Below, piece after piece: positions 47,463-61,200 of a stretch of 64,000 bases of DNA. Both the position numbers and the translations under genes were made by a program. The notes under the pieces are model-generated. The model saw only the letters and a list, made by a program, of their open reading frames with translations, was not told the origin of the DNA and searched no databases. Position 1 is the first letter of the stretch; each line of letters begins with the position of its first letter. The stretch spans positions 911,711 through 975,710 of the forward strand of contig VWZX01005643.1 of NCBI GenBank assembly GCA_013399015.1, in the 5' to 3' direction. This DNA comes from Galbula dea (taxonomy: Eukaryota; Chordata; Aves; Piciformes; Galbulidae).

Positions 47463-48792
47463 TCCATGGTTTGTGTTCAGTTCTGTTTGCTCAACCTGCT
47501 CTGGCTTTGGAAGACTTAGAGAATTCAGATATAGGAAATGGAAATTAATAAAGACATTCAAAACCCCAACCCTCCTTTATGGACTGTGACAAATATAGTT
47601 GACAGATGCAGTAATGCCTAGGATAGAGACTGTAAGTGAAGTGCTGCAGTTTAGGGAGTATTAAGAGAAATTGAACTATATTTCAGACTAATAGAAGGAA
47701 TATTTTTCTACCAACACATAATAAAGGTTTGGAATTATTGCCACTAGAGAACACAGATGACTGTATGACTGAAATAATTTAATGAAAACTAAGACTAGTC
47801 ACAAATATTAAGTAGCTTTACTTTGGTCAGGTAGAAATATTTGTATTTCACACCCCAACAAATTCATATAGTATAGAGGTAAGACTGAGCTCCCTGGCCT
47901 GACAGACTGTTCCAAAACTTCACTGGACAGTGGAATAACTCTTTTACAGACTATAAAGACCATCAGAAATGTGCACTTTCATAATTATGTCATTGTATCT
48001 TGTATAACCCAAAGATTTAATCTAATATTCTAATTTGTAACAGAGCCTGAAGGCAGAGATACCATGGTTGCTATCTTCTGAAGTGAGCTCTTGGCCAGCT
48101 CTGGAGTGTAGCACTCACTGGGGAAAAGCCCCATGATTCCCTTTTCTACTCCCAGTTGTTCCTGCTTCCCTCTCAAACAGGCAGTCATATCAGAAGGACT
48201 TGACTTGTGACTCTCTTTCTACCCTGCCCTTCTGCACAGGCACAGCCAGGTATCTATTCAACTTGTTTAAACTACACTTGGGAGGTTGGTTGAAGCTTTC
48301 CTTTTTCCCCTCAGTGCTTTTAATACAGCACTAGTGTGCTCCAGTAGAGCAGTTACCTAGACTAACAGGGTACTAGTTATGGTTGGGTTCAGCCTTTGTC
48401 CAGATGTGGCAGTTTGGGGCCAAATCAACATAAACCATGTATATATGGCTTTGCAGGTCAGTAGTGCCACACACTCTGAATATGTGATACAATTTTTCCT
48501 GTAGTGAAATAGTTGTGTTTAGATTTGCTAGATATTTTGGTTATTAACTTGAATATTTTCTCTCTCTGCTGTGCACCTCAAGTTGTTTAAACTATTCCTT
48601 AGTATTTTCTAATACTCCCTTGAACTCTTGCTAAAACCCAAGGTACTTATAGTGGATTAATCTTGAATTAATATATGTGTGCTTGAATTGTTTCCAATCT
48701 CTGAAGCAGTATTCCTGTGCATTATATCATTTTTTAGCAATATCTCAAGGTGCTTGGTAGATCTCCAGAAGTATGTGTGAGGAGTAAGTCAC

Positions 48793-48833
48793 ATTTCTAA
48801 TCAATCAAGTATCATTTCTAATCATCAAGTATC
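48793..48833 (+). repeat. 21/20-bp tandem duplication
   Basis: ATTTCTAATCAATCAAGTATC is followed at once by ATTTCTAATCATCAAGTATC, a one-base-deleted second unit. This is slippage-type duplication. Confidence 0.85.
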
Positions 48834-50817
48834 ACAAATCTGGAAAACAGATTTGAAATCCCTGGCAGAAACTTTACAACACTTTTTCAAGTTCCATTTG
48901 TGTGGTGATTTATACATATACCTAACTGCTCACTGTGAACTAGACATTTATTAAAGCCAGTGAAACAATTCACATGTGAAGAAATTAAGCATGTGCACAT
49001 GCATAACATGGGTTATGTTGAATACTCTTATTATTGTCAGTATTTTTAAAGAAATACCTTGCTTAAGTGTGTATCTCCAAACCACTTTTTCTTATGTTCT
49101 AAAAATTACAAAAATACTGTTTTGTTTGTCTGAGAGAGAAGAAAAAGATCTATCTGTACTTATGTTGTAGGGCTAATGACCAAAATCATTACATTACCTT
49201 CATAGCTGAGAAAAAGCACTTTGGTGTACTATAAGGAAATACCATGGATGGTTTTTTCCTGTATTTCACTAGGGTTTCATGCTTTGTTCCCAGTTCAGAC
49301 AGAAATTTTGTTCAGCTTCAAAAGTTACAAAGATTCCTTCAAATTCTTTCCTTTTGTGTGGATTTCAGTTTCTTTCTTTCTCCACAGAAAAAAAAACACT
49401 GGAACTCCTACATTTTATAATCTGTCTTGCAAATGTACTCTTTGATTACTGGAAATTATTAAAATCCCACTTGAACAAGCAGAATAAAAAGTTCCCTTTT
49501 TAGGCCATCATGTAAATGTTTAGAGGTCTGGCTTAGGAAACTAAATTTATAGGTATACAAGAAAAAAAGCCTCACTGTAGGCTTTTGAAATTACTGTGTT
49601 GGTTGGTTGGGTTATTTTGTTAACCATTTTGAAGCACAACTAATGTCTCATGACTTTAAAATTGATGTCCCTGATTATATTAAAGCTTCTGAGTCATGTT
49701 ATGAAATACTGTAATTTGTGGTATTTTATTCTTGATGTATATATGCAAATATAATAGGATATAGAAGCAACTTACCTGTATTTCTGTCCTTGTGGCCAGA
49801 AATAGAGATTATGATGTGAACTAAATAATTCTTCCAAATGCCTGTGCTGATGCTGAAAAATTGGTTGTGATGATGGAGGATGTTTTCTCTCCAGCACTAG
49901 TCACTTGTAAGCTGATCCACCTTTGATGTTCTAGTAAAACCTCTGAAACACTATATTTTTGAGTAGGGTGCTGTTGAAATCTGTATCCTGATCCAAATTT
50001 TGCTGTCACTTACAGCAGTGCAAGCCCATTGACCAAAGCAGAGTTGCAAGTGTGAGGAGAAGAGTACAGGATATAGTGAATTAAAGTTTTCTTTCTAGGT
50101 AGAAATATTAGGTAAAAAAAAAATACATCAAGGGCCAAATATTGCTACTAGGTCATTAATAGTTTTAGATTGACACTGCAGTAAAGGAGAGTGTTGTCCT
50201 AAGTGAGCATGAATAGAATTGTCTTTTCAATTATAAACCTGCATGTTTGAAAAGTACTGAAGTGAGCTAGTAAAAGAGATTCTTGCATCTGAAACAATGT
50301 AGAATTTTAAGGTGTTTTACAAATTTAAAAGGGTTTAGTAAAGTGATCAGCTTAATGCAATGGTATTGTGGCAAATCTATCTGTGGAAGCCAAAACCCAC
50401 ATTCTACTCTTGATTATTGTGCATTCCACACAAAATTGATGAATGCCTCTAAAGGAGAGAACGTGCCCCAATCTTTTTCTGTGTTGCAGATGACTAAAAA
50501 CTTAACTTGGGCTTCAGGATGCAATAGCTTAAAGCAAAGGGTGGATTTAATAAAATTACAAAGAGGGATGATTGTATTTTAGTTAAGCAGTAAGCTGTCA
50601 CTGGGGGAAAAAAGGAATAAAAGCCTATAGTGTAGCACAGTAGAAAAAGGAGCAAACTGCTGAAAGCTGGATAATTTGGGGATATAGAGATGTCACTTCC
50701 TCCCTTTGCCAGGCTGTGAAATTCTTTGGAATTCCCATTGGTAAAGCTGACAACACAAACAAAGGGAAAAATGGAAACTTTCATGCAAGTCCTTTGGTGA
50801 GTTGAAGAACATATATT

Positions 50818-50929
50818 CCTCTGTGTGACCTGGTCTAGGGAATCCTGCTGTGGCAGGGGGGTTGCACTAGATGATTTTTCGAGGTCCCTTCCAGCTCCTA
50901 ACATTCTGTGAGTCTGTGATTCTGTGATA
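50818..50929 (+). mobile_element. CR1 LINE 3' end, about 110 bp
   Basis: In + orientation it runs from CTCTGTGTGACCTGGTCTAG to the tail CTGTGAGTCTGTGATTCTGT. It shares almost all bases with the 3' end of the copy at 42440-42889. It is 5'-truncated and has no coding sequence. Confidence 0.95.
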
Positions 50930-51253
50930 TTCAATGGAACAAATTTATCAGCACCATTGTTGTTACAAACTTTTTGTATTTTTGTATAGGTTCTTTATTA
51001 ACACATTGGTGACTTTAAGCATAAATGTAACTGTACAGAAAGATCTATAAAGGCTTTGTACTAAAAAAGGTCATTATTACTTTTTCTTTTTTCCAATTCT
51101 TTAAAGGACATTTTCAAGAGAGTCTTATAATTGTCTGAGAATAGCTGTTTCTAGAAAACATCAAGTTACCTGGCCCAGGTGAGCTAGGTAGCTCCCTGAA
51201 ATGTCCACAACCAAACATGGAGGAGCCCAAGGTTTTTTACCTTAATATCATCC

Positions 51254-51312
51254 CATGCCTGCCACTAATTTTTACTTAATTTTTACTCATGCCTGCCACT
51301 AATTTTTACTTA
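51254..51312 (+). repeat. 34-bp tandem duplication (about 1.7 copies)
   Basis: CATGCCTGCCACTAATTTTT followed by ACTTA occurs at 51254-51278 and again, without mismatches, at 51288-51312. The identity points to a recent duplication or an assembly artefact. Confidence 0.9.
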
Positions 51313-53763
51313 AGGCTCCATTTAAGGTTTTTATGCAGTGAAAGCCATTTCTGTATGAAGATGCTGGCATTCCTAAATTTATGAAGGGTAAGCTTCATTC
51401 ACTCACAACCAGAGTTTTATTTTAGTTTTGTTTCAATTACTCTACAGGCATCTACAAAATTCCATTCTCCTCTTTTCCATACTAACATATCAGTCTTAGT
51501 AAGGGAGGTGACTGCAGTTAAACTAGATTTGTTAATCCCTTAATGTGATAGGTTAAAAGAGATTATTTGCTATGGATGATCTTTTTTAGGCTAAGTCAGT
51601 CATTCCTTAATTCCCATGTGTCCCAAGCTGGAACCTAAAAACCATCCTTTCCCTCATGCAAAAAACACTTCCCCTACCAAGCTAGGTTTTGCTCCAGGCA
51701 CAAATAAACAGTGTGAGTCCTAGCACTCTGCCCAGAAAGGTCAGGATCTGTTGCTGCTGCTCCTGCTTTTGCCTGCCCCAGCACAAAAGTAGTGCCTTGA
51801 AGTGGTTTGCATACCACAGCTGAGGAATCCCTGCTTTGGTGTCTCAGGCTTGATACTGCTCTAGCTTGCTGGTCAGGAGGTCCATGGTAATTACAGAGGT
51901 GCCAGTCAGCTTTCAAAATAAATAGTAAGTTAAAGCTAGGCTACAGCCCTTGTTTTATATGAAAAATCTACCGTTTCTGAGAGGGAACAACAAAGTATTC
52001 ACATGCATATGAGGTAGGGGAAAGAGGGAGGAGAGCTGGTCCTGTCACTGGAGCAGAGCAAAAGCCAAAACAAATGCTGTGTCCAAGCAGTGAAGAGCAT
52101 CACACCCATCTGGAAAAAACTAAGAGATAGAAAGGGACAGCATTTTGTTTACTCAATCTGAATGTTACCTAGAATAGGTTTGGCTAAGAGCAGTCAGATA
52201 CTCAGATGCTCTTACTGAGTGGCTTTGAGTGCAGAATGGTTAAAATGATTCAGAGTATGGTCTGCTGCTGATCAGAAGTTCAAGTCAAAAACTCCCAATA
52301 GTTTGACCTCTTATTTCCCTTACATCTTTCAAGGTCAGCTTCAAAAATTTAATCTCTTTCCCAACCTTCACAGAGCTATAATTCTCTCCTGTACTAATTT
52401 AAATACACTTTTTATTTGGTCATAAAATAAACCTGGAAGATTTTAGTAGAGTTGACTCTCTAGAGCCATAAGAAAAAATAGATTTCAAGCTTTCATTGTT
52501 GAGATCATATTTCTGCCCAGCACTGATCACTGACACATTACTCATCTTGTTTGTAGTCCTAGAAAATGTGCAAATAAAATCACATAATAATTAGCAGGGG
52601 CTTGAACTAATACTTCCATAAATTATTTTCACCTTGAATACCTTTGAAAGATAAGTTGTTACATGACAACTTCTCTTTAGGAGAAATTATATGAAAACTC
52701 TTTTCACAAAGTTTGTACCTTGAACTTGACATGCATTTTGAAGACTTCAGGATTTTATATATGCCTTTGTTTCAAATCAGAACTGGTATCAGAAAGACTT
52801 AAAATGGCAGATGGAAATGAGTACTTTTTGGGAAAAAAAAAATCATTGAAACCAATGGAAGAAATTGAGATGGAGGTCTTGAGGTAGAAAATACTCTGTG
52901 TGTTGCCAGTTATAACAATTTTATTGTGTTTATGACATTAATATTTCAAGTTAAAAGCATGAAGATGTATCCTTGCATTTGAGAGGATTACATGTAAAGA
53001 CTGCATGGAATTGGAAATTATGAGTGCTGAGAAAACATAAGGCAAATTAAGAAGACCTCAAAACTGGGGAAAAAAAAAGATGTTTTAAAGCTCCTTCAGG
53101 AATGTGATTTGCAAATATGTGCAGTTTGTTGCTGTTACCAATTTATATTTACAATGCAGAATTCTCATTTATGTTTATGAGCCTCTTCCACTATCTCTGT
53201 TTGAAAATCCACCACACTCAGATGTCTATTTTCAATGTGAACTCAGAATTCAGCTAGTTTCCATCTGTTTTTCTAATTTTTTTTGTTGTTTTTATTTAAT
53301 CAGATTTTAAGTTTTGGTAACAGTTTCAATAATGCTAAAAGTGCATGTCCTGAAATCTAGCTGCCATTCACTGTTGGTTTGTTTTCTCTGTATCCAAAAA
53401 GCTGCTCTCTGCTTGGCTGGGGGGAACAGGGAGAGGGAAGGTGGTGGTGGCTGTGATGAAACTGCAGACTTTGCTCTAAGGAGCTGCAGGATAGTGAGTG
53501 CCCAGGCAGAACATAACCCAGAGCTAGTGGTGGCTGGAGAGCCTAATAAGCACAGTATCATGTATCGTTAGATGTATTATAATGGTAATGATTTTATTTG
53601 TCTCACTCCCCTGATTTTACAGAGAAGCCACAGAGCAGGTAGGAGGCACTCATGAAGTGAAAATCAAAGGGTAGTTTGCCTTCCCATAAACACAGATACA
53701 GCTCAGAGAAAACAAAGCAAAACAAAAATTAGGAGACAATAAAGCTATCTTAGAGGGGACTGT

Positions 53764-53786
53764 AAATTTAAATTTAATTTAAATTT
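53764..53786. repeat. 23-bp AT-only palindrome
   Basis: AAATTTAAATT, one central T, and AATTTAAATTT form a perfect inverted repeat. Its low complexity makes chance likely. Confidence 0.7.
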
Positions 53787-55014
53787 CCTGGAAAAGCAGA
53801 GCAGTTGGGAATTTACTCTTTCTGACAGTTTTGTAACTAAAAAGGCAAACTAGCAAAAAAAAAAGGCAAAAGCAGCTGAGCAAGTGAGTTTTTGTGACAA
53901 GGCTGGGTTGGTTGGAGGCACCATTATAGCATTATCCATTATATGGCTAAAGGTTGACACCCCCAGGACCTGCTGTGACCTGCCAGAGCCAGTCAGCCAG
54001 CCAGGCTAATGCAGAGAGGCCCCGAGGCAGGGAGAGTCAGGGCTCTGCTGGCACAGTGCTCTTGATCAAAGCACCTTCAAACCCTCTTTGAATGCAAGAT
54101 CAGAATCCACTGAAATATTTATTTGGCATTGAATTTGATCTCCAGTAATGAAACTGTTGACCAGCCCAAAATCTCACAGGCAGCCTTTTCTCAAAAACTG
54201 TCTCGACTTCCTTCATGCTTTTCCACCCCCCCTCAGTTTTATCACTGAATTGCTTAAAAAATGTATTGACTCAAAATGTGGAACGGTTGTGGTGGCTCTC
54301 AGAATGTATTAGGGTTGCTTGACAGCAACAAAATCTGTTGCTACTGTATGTTTTCCCTCTAATGTACCTTGACAGCTACTTTATATCATATTATGAAATC
54401 TGAAGGAATAGTAAAAACATAGCAACTGCAAAAATGCATTCAAGGGAAGCATGTGTTCCCATTAGTATCTTAAAAGGAGATTTCTGCTTATGTAAATAGA
54501 GCATTTTCCCTTTCTCCAATTTCTTCACCTAGAGGAAAAGGAAAAAAAAAAGTAGAGATCTTTCATACCTCCATTGCTGTTTTTATTAGTCTGCAAAGCT
54601 GTGGATCCAATAGTGACTGTAGCTGATGTGGTCCTGTATAGTTTTAGTGTGTGACACTACTTAAAATATAAAGGCATACTGGTAAGCTTTTCTTTCTGGT
54701 TTGATGCTGTCTATCATGCAGGCAAGCAGTTAACAACAGGGTATAAAGCAAACCACAGGGCAGGAAAAGTAAATTTACTGAAGACATTTTCAGTACTGTG
54801 GCCCTAAAGCAAACACTTTTGGTTGCAGAACTTAACGGAGCAATTCACAATATTTAACATTTCATCCTTTCATATTTTCATTTTTTATTTGTTAATGTCT
54901 GTTATTTTCCTTTCTGTCACATAAGTGTCCTTAGGAAGCTGGTGTAAATAAAGGGCATGAAGAAACTTCTGATTTTTGTGTCCATGTAAAAAAAACACCT
55001 TCTCCTTGGTAATC

Positions 55015-55247
55015 TCCAAGGGAGGTTTAAGACTGGATACCAGGGAAAATTTCTTCACTGAAACAATTGTTAGGCACTGGCCCAGGCTGCCCAGGGAAGT
55101 GGTGGAGCCACTGTTCCTGGAGGTGTTTAAAAAACATAGATGTGGTACTCAGGGACATGGTTTAGTGGCACGCTGGTGGTAGGTTGATGGTTGGACTTGA
55201 TGACCTTGGAAGTCTCTTCCAACCTTAATTCTGTGTGATTCTGTGGT
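55015..55247 (+). mobile_element. CR1 LINE 3' fragment, about 230 bp
   Basis: In + orientation it contains CCAAGGGAGGTTTAAGACTG, CACTGGCCCAGGCTGCCCAG, GTTGGACTTGATGACCTTGG and the tail ATTCTGTGTGATTCTGTGG. The translation over 54976-55182 enters CR1 ORF2 C-terminal motifs (ENFFTETIVRHWPRLPREVVE). It is 5'-truncated and inactive. Confidence 0.93.
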
Positions 55248-58200
55248 TTCATTTGCAGACAGAGCAGTTTATCAGTCACAGGGATGTTGGGATAGCAGTT
55301 TATCCTGTCAGGCTGTGAAAGCAGCTTGTGCTCTAGATGTACTAGTTTTCTTTGATTATCTCTTGATACTACTGCTGTGTGCACACTCTACTCCTGTCTA
55401 CACAGGATTACGACATAGAACTTTTTTATCACCACTATGCCACCTTTACAAGTGTATGGGAGTATATTTTGCCCCAGGTATCCAGGTCTGAGGAACAATA
55501 ATACTGTATTTTACTAGAAAAAGGAAGTAGGCTGGTGGTTGTTTCTTTGGTCCTTGCATTTTTGTGAGCAGAGGAGTGCTAGTCTGTGGCAAAAACAGGA
55601 GGACAGAGGTGAAGTGGTGGCAGGGGATGGCAAAGGAACCTGCTCTGGTTTGGAGCTGCTGCGTGAAGACCTCTCGCATATAGGGATGTGCAGAGCAGGT
55701 GATGGCATATTCCTTAACTGCTTGTGGAGTCTAAATCCAGGCTGATTTTTCTCTGCTTGATGCCTGGTAGGAGACAAATGCTGCTCCTCATCTGTAAATA
55801 ATCTGTATAGACTCTGTAGTTTATTGAGTAGTGTCTTAACGACTTAAACCTCAGAGCACATTGTTCAGATATGCCCCTTGGCTTTCAGTCTTCTCTTGGC
55901 AGCATTTTCCATGATAGCTTTTACCTTTGTTTACATGTTTTGGTGGTGAATTGTATTAACAATCTTCCACATCTGACTTATTAGTTATTTCAGCAGTTAA
56001 GAATGAGGTTATGCCCAATGCTAATGTCAAAAACAACATCTGAAAGCTTATTATGCTCTCCCTTTATATATGCTCCAGTGGGTTTTCATTGTTGAAGAGG
56101 TGGGCCTTTATTATACCACATAATGCAGTAAAATGAGGATTACTTGGATTTCAGTGCATGAGATAATAGCAGCTGACAGGCACCTGTTTGAGGAAGTATG
56201 TTGTGTTTCTAAGCAGGAGTATTTTAAACAAATGAAGCAAGATTTCATATGGAAAGACTATGGTACTTAAACTTCATAAATATGTTTAAGTACCCAAAAA
56301 AGGCATCAGGGAATCTGGATGGATGTATTTATTAGTGGCCCTTACAGTCCTGGCAGTCCATTCTAATAATAAAGCATGGGACCTGTCAAATGATGGCACA
56401 AATATCCTAATCTGAAGTGACATGTCTTTCTAGCCCAGTTCATCAATCATGTTTTATTAGCTTTAACAGAGCCAAGCTGCTATCTGTCATTTCAGTGCTG
56501 TCGTGGTGACAAAACCCGGTGCCGAAAATGTGCTGCAGGTGTAACTTTCACTCAAAGAGCATTTCTGAGCAGCAGACACGTTTGTGTTTGCATGGGGAGA
56601 GAGTGCCATCTTCAGTTTCACATCTCCACGTGAAACAAGCCTGAACTTCCTAGCACTGATGGATGGCTAAGAAGTGAGGGGGAAAAGTATCAGTAGAAAT
56701 TTGGAAAGGATTCTCAAATCTTATTTTTATGAGATTTGGGACTTGGGAAGAAAAATGGCACACACCATGTTCTTGTCCTCATTTTAAGATATAGTTAATT
56801 TAGATATGTCTGTTGTGATGATTAATTTCCATCAGAGTAAAGAAAAGCAAGGTTGGGCTTTGTCCTTTTGGTTCCCAAGTATGAAGGAAATAAAAATTGC
56901 CGTTGGATCTCAACCTTCTTGTAATCAGTAGCACATTGTATGAGTGAAAAATGAGAGCTGGGGTCTGTACACTGCTGTATATTTACTGTTTTTTGTAGGA
57001 GCCATCAATTCCAAGATTTCTTTCAGCCCAGAATTGACTTGGTGTTTGTACTGGGGTCCTGGCACTTGACCCTTGTTTTTCTTGGCTCTGTGTCATTTTG
57101 CAGCAGAGCTCGAGGACACTCTTCATCTCTTGTTTCCAGCATGTTAACATATTCAAGTAAATATTGCTGGCACAGACACATGCATTATCCTTTGGGAGAG
57201 TATTTGTAAAAGTCTTAAAATCCAGATCAAACAATGCATCAGTCTTTCTCCTGAATTTCTTTTGTTCACAAGATGAATGTTGCTGGCAAAATTCTTTCTT
57301 TGATCTGTAAAAAGACTTTATTTTGTCAATACTCATGGGCAAGGTTAGGGCTTACAAATATCCCTATTACTTGTACACTTTTTCTGTCTATTTTATCACT
57401 GACTGGGACTTTGCACAATAAGGAGCAGATGTGTCACAGCAACAGCAGGCGAGCAGGGACCAGGAAGGTGGTTTCATTAAAAGAGCCTTGGGATAAATGC
57501 AGCACATTAGATACCCACTGAAAGACAGGAGCTGTTGATGGGGTGACCTCTGAATGCAAGTCATCTTACTATAAACAGAAGGGTGTGGAAAGCCATTGGA
57601 CAGAGCCAAGCCTGTTTACTATCCAGATCTCCTCTTAGTTAACTTAAGTAACCGGACTGTGCTAGGCTTGGTGTGACACTTCAAGGAGGAACAAAGTGTC
57701 TTCAGTGTTTTCTGAGTTTAAAAAGTCCTAGCTGACCAGTGCAAAAGTTTTTTGGTCCTGAAAATCTGTCTGCACACCTTAGCTGTTGTACAGTGGAAGT
57801 TAGTGTTAAAGGTAACAGATAGTATTGTTTTGTTTTGTTTTTTGTCCTGCAAACTTGCACATTTGGGGAATTCATTTCTGTTCTTCAGATACAACTGAGG
57901 TAAGGTGATGATGGATTTTAAGTTGTGATATTGATGCAGATGTCATTTAGTGATATACTGGAAAATATCCATGGGTATTAATTGCATAGATTTTATTCAG
58001 AAAAGGAGATTTTAATTTCTGTAGTAGTTTCAAACTTGGTTTTGGAGTAATGCATTTGTTTATAGTGGGTCTAGGGTACAGAACTGAATCCATGATCTTC
58101 AGGAGCAGCTTTTTCTGGAGACTGGAGGTTACTTGTTGAATACTGTAAGAAATAAAGTGTGTCATTCTGTAACATGCTATGAATGTCACATTTTGTCCAA

Positions 58201-61200
58201 TCTGTGGTCAATTTTTGGAAAAGTTTTTCAAAACATTATTGTAAGAGACAGTTAAAGACCAGTGTGCTGAGACAGGTGTCTACACGTATACTGAGTTCAA
58301 ATTAATTTGCCCTAAACTACAAGAACTGAGAATACAAATAAAGTGAATTTAATTGACTAATACTCCATGCAAGTCCATTTAGTCCATAAACTGCTCAGGC
58401 ATTAGTCTGGAACAAATAATGCTGAAGTGTAATTATGCTAAAGCATCAGTCCTTCCCCCTCGAAGTTCCCTTTAGCTTTCTCTGTAATGTTACCTGTCAG
58501 CTGGCACTCTGGATTGGAGTTTTTCTTTGTTGTGAATTTGTTTCAGACTTTTGCATGCTTTTTGCAACTGCACAGGCTGTTTCCTGAGAATAAATGGTGA
58601 TTAAAACCTTGACTCTTCAGGGAGTCCATGTGTGTCTGCTGCTGTTGTATGCAGATGCTTTTCTGTAGCTCGCTGTGTGCATCGCAGGCGAGCGCAGCGC
58701 TGCTGCTACCGTGCTGCTTTCAGAGGGCCATGGTGGGACCTGGCACAATAATTACTGCTTCTTAAATGTCTGTTTCATTCAGGGAAACGCGGGAGGGCTT
58801 TACTCTGGGAGTGCTGTCTCATTATCCTAGTGCAGCAAGCAAAGTCCCTGAGAAGAAAGGGCAACCTAGTTTGCTTCATCTGTAAATAGTGATTTACTGC
58901 TCTAGGGAACTGTAATATGTAGGGAACCTGTTTGGAGGAAAGGTATGAAAAAATATTACAGCCAATAAGTTCTTCAGTTTTGTGCCTGGAGTCTGGTGAG
59001 CAGCAAGCAGCAGGATCCAGTTACATGTTTCTTTTCTTGGACTGTTCACTGCTTTCTGAAATACATTTCAGCTAAACAACTTTTAACTGTCTCACTACCT
59101 TCTGTGCCATTTTAATTTCTTATAAAGTAAATCAAATGTAAACTTAAAAAAGGTACATAAAGCAAGTATTTTAAATTCCTGAATTAAAAAGAGAATTCTT
59201 GCCAAAGTATTTTTCCAAGATCATTTCAGGTTTATGACAATGCTTGGCATAGCTTGTTAAATGGTGCTGCAAATCAAGTAGCATCAGCCTTGGATGGATG
59301 TGGATAAGATCATGCAAAAGACCTTGAAATCGGCTTTGCAGAAATATCTTTATGTTTTTGTGATCATGCAAGTATGTTTATGCATGTTAGACTGTGCACA
59401 CAATGCATCTGCTACAGAAATTAGAAGTTGAGGTTATGGCCTAAATTTAAACAGATTGTGGGCTGATAAAATGTCTGGGTATGCTGTAAAATAGAGGAAG
59501 CAAGTGAAAATCCACACTGTCTATGCGCTGTCTCACTTGCGTGTTTTCTGTTGTTTTCTTTGCAAGTAGCTATACTTAAATTTTATTATGTTACATTTAT
59601 TTTGGGAGAATATAGGAAAGAAGTAACACTATTTGGATTTAAACTTTGAATTGTAAAATGTGTTCAGTAAATGTTATTTACAAGGGATTCAAATGTTAAC
59701 GTGATCTATCATTTGTATTTTTAAATAAAAGGGGAGCATGGCTGTGTTACATTTATATGTAAAAGGTATGTCAGCAGTCTGCAGAATTTAATGCTCTAGT
59801 TAGTATGCTTGTTATTTTTTCTATTTTATTTTATAAGCTATTTCCAATTATACTGCTAGACTAAATATAAAATATATATTTCAGTAACAGTTTAACAGGA
59901 AATATCTATATGCTTTATTTTATTTCTATGCTGTATGCAATATTTAATCATTATCCTGAATTAATATATGACTAAACAGTATTCAATTCTAAGTGAAAGT
60001 CTGAAGAAAATGTGAAGATTTTTCTAAAAGCTATTTTTAAAATTAATCCTATTTTATCCCCCAAAGGATGCAGTTAAAATACATATTGAAGAATATGGAT
60101 TTATTTTAAAAGCATAATTATTTTACTATTTGTGTTGGACTGAGCAGAAAGTAGTAGGCAGTGTCCTAGAATAGGTGAATTTACATATTATTTTTTCTAG
60201 AATTAATTAAAGATTTTCTTCCTAAACCCTGAGGCAAAGGGTTTTTTGTGTGTTTTCATAATAAATGTGTGATTATTCTTCAGAATTAATTTCAGGAACA
60301 TTTAAAAGTCATCAGCTGAGCTTTACAATTATATAACTATGGCTATTCATCTGGCATAACTGATAATAAAACCTTTGGAGGGTAAAATAATCTGATTTCA
60401 CATAAACAGAGATTCTGCATATACCATATTTATTTGCAGACATGCTCCAGGGTGTTTACAAGCATGTTTGAACTGATCTTTATATCAAGAGTTTTCTCCT
60501 GGATTAAACAAATTATCTCAAGATTAGTTTTTTGCTGTACTTAGAGTAGCTGCAGTGCTATTGCAGGTGAGCTCTGCATTCAATTAGAGTCACAGCTAAG
60601 AACCAAATGTACATGTCCCTCTGAGCATTCAAAATGCTAGCTTCACTGAAGCACAGTTTAACTTGATTGATACTTGGATTTTAAAGCAAATAAGGACTAA
60701 TTTTTGCCTGTGGCAAAGAAATCTTTGAAGTTTCGTGCCTGTGCCTAGGCTGGATTAGTTGAGCGGTAGGATTGGGGCTGGGACTGTGACCCTGTTGTGC
60801 TTGGCAGATTGTGATAAATGGGGAAATCTTTCTTAACCTTGTGGCCAAAACATTCCAGGATGAGGTTGGGGAGACAGGAGAGAAGGGGGTGGGGGAGTCG
60901 AAAGATGCAGGAGGCTTGGCACTTTAAAGCCGGAGACAAAGGACACTTGCTTGTTTGCCTGCACAGAACCCTGTGGGAGGAAGCCCTGCAGATGCGTCGC
61001 CATCTACTTCATTGTTATTTCTGACCACTGACCTTGGTATATGAAATCCATCCTTCACTGGGAAGCTGTCTCTTCTTAGTTTTGTTTGGAATGCTTTCAG
61101 AGTTGAGAAAATGTTTGTCCTTACATGTACCAAACTAAAGAGGGTTTTATTTGATGCTCGAGAAGTCTGCCTAAACCCGATCAAACTGAATTGGAAGAGT

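Larger units (their letters stand above)
42890..50817 (+). other. EYA4: EYA4 intron 2, segment between related CR1 copies
   Basis: This is noncoding AT-rich sequence. It contains a 14-bp palindrome at 45091-45104, a purine tract at 47419-47462, a 21-bp tandem duplication at 48793-48833 and old repeat fragments near 45840 and 46226. No exon or RNA gene was recognised. Confidence 0.5.
50930..55014 (+). other. EYA4: EYA4 intron 2, segment between CR1 copies at 50.9 and 55.0 kb
   Basis: This is noncoding. It contains a 34-bp tandem duplication at 51254-51312 and a 23-bp AT palindrome at 53764-53786. No exon, RNA gene or other transposon was recognised. Confidence 0.5.
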
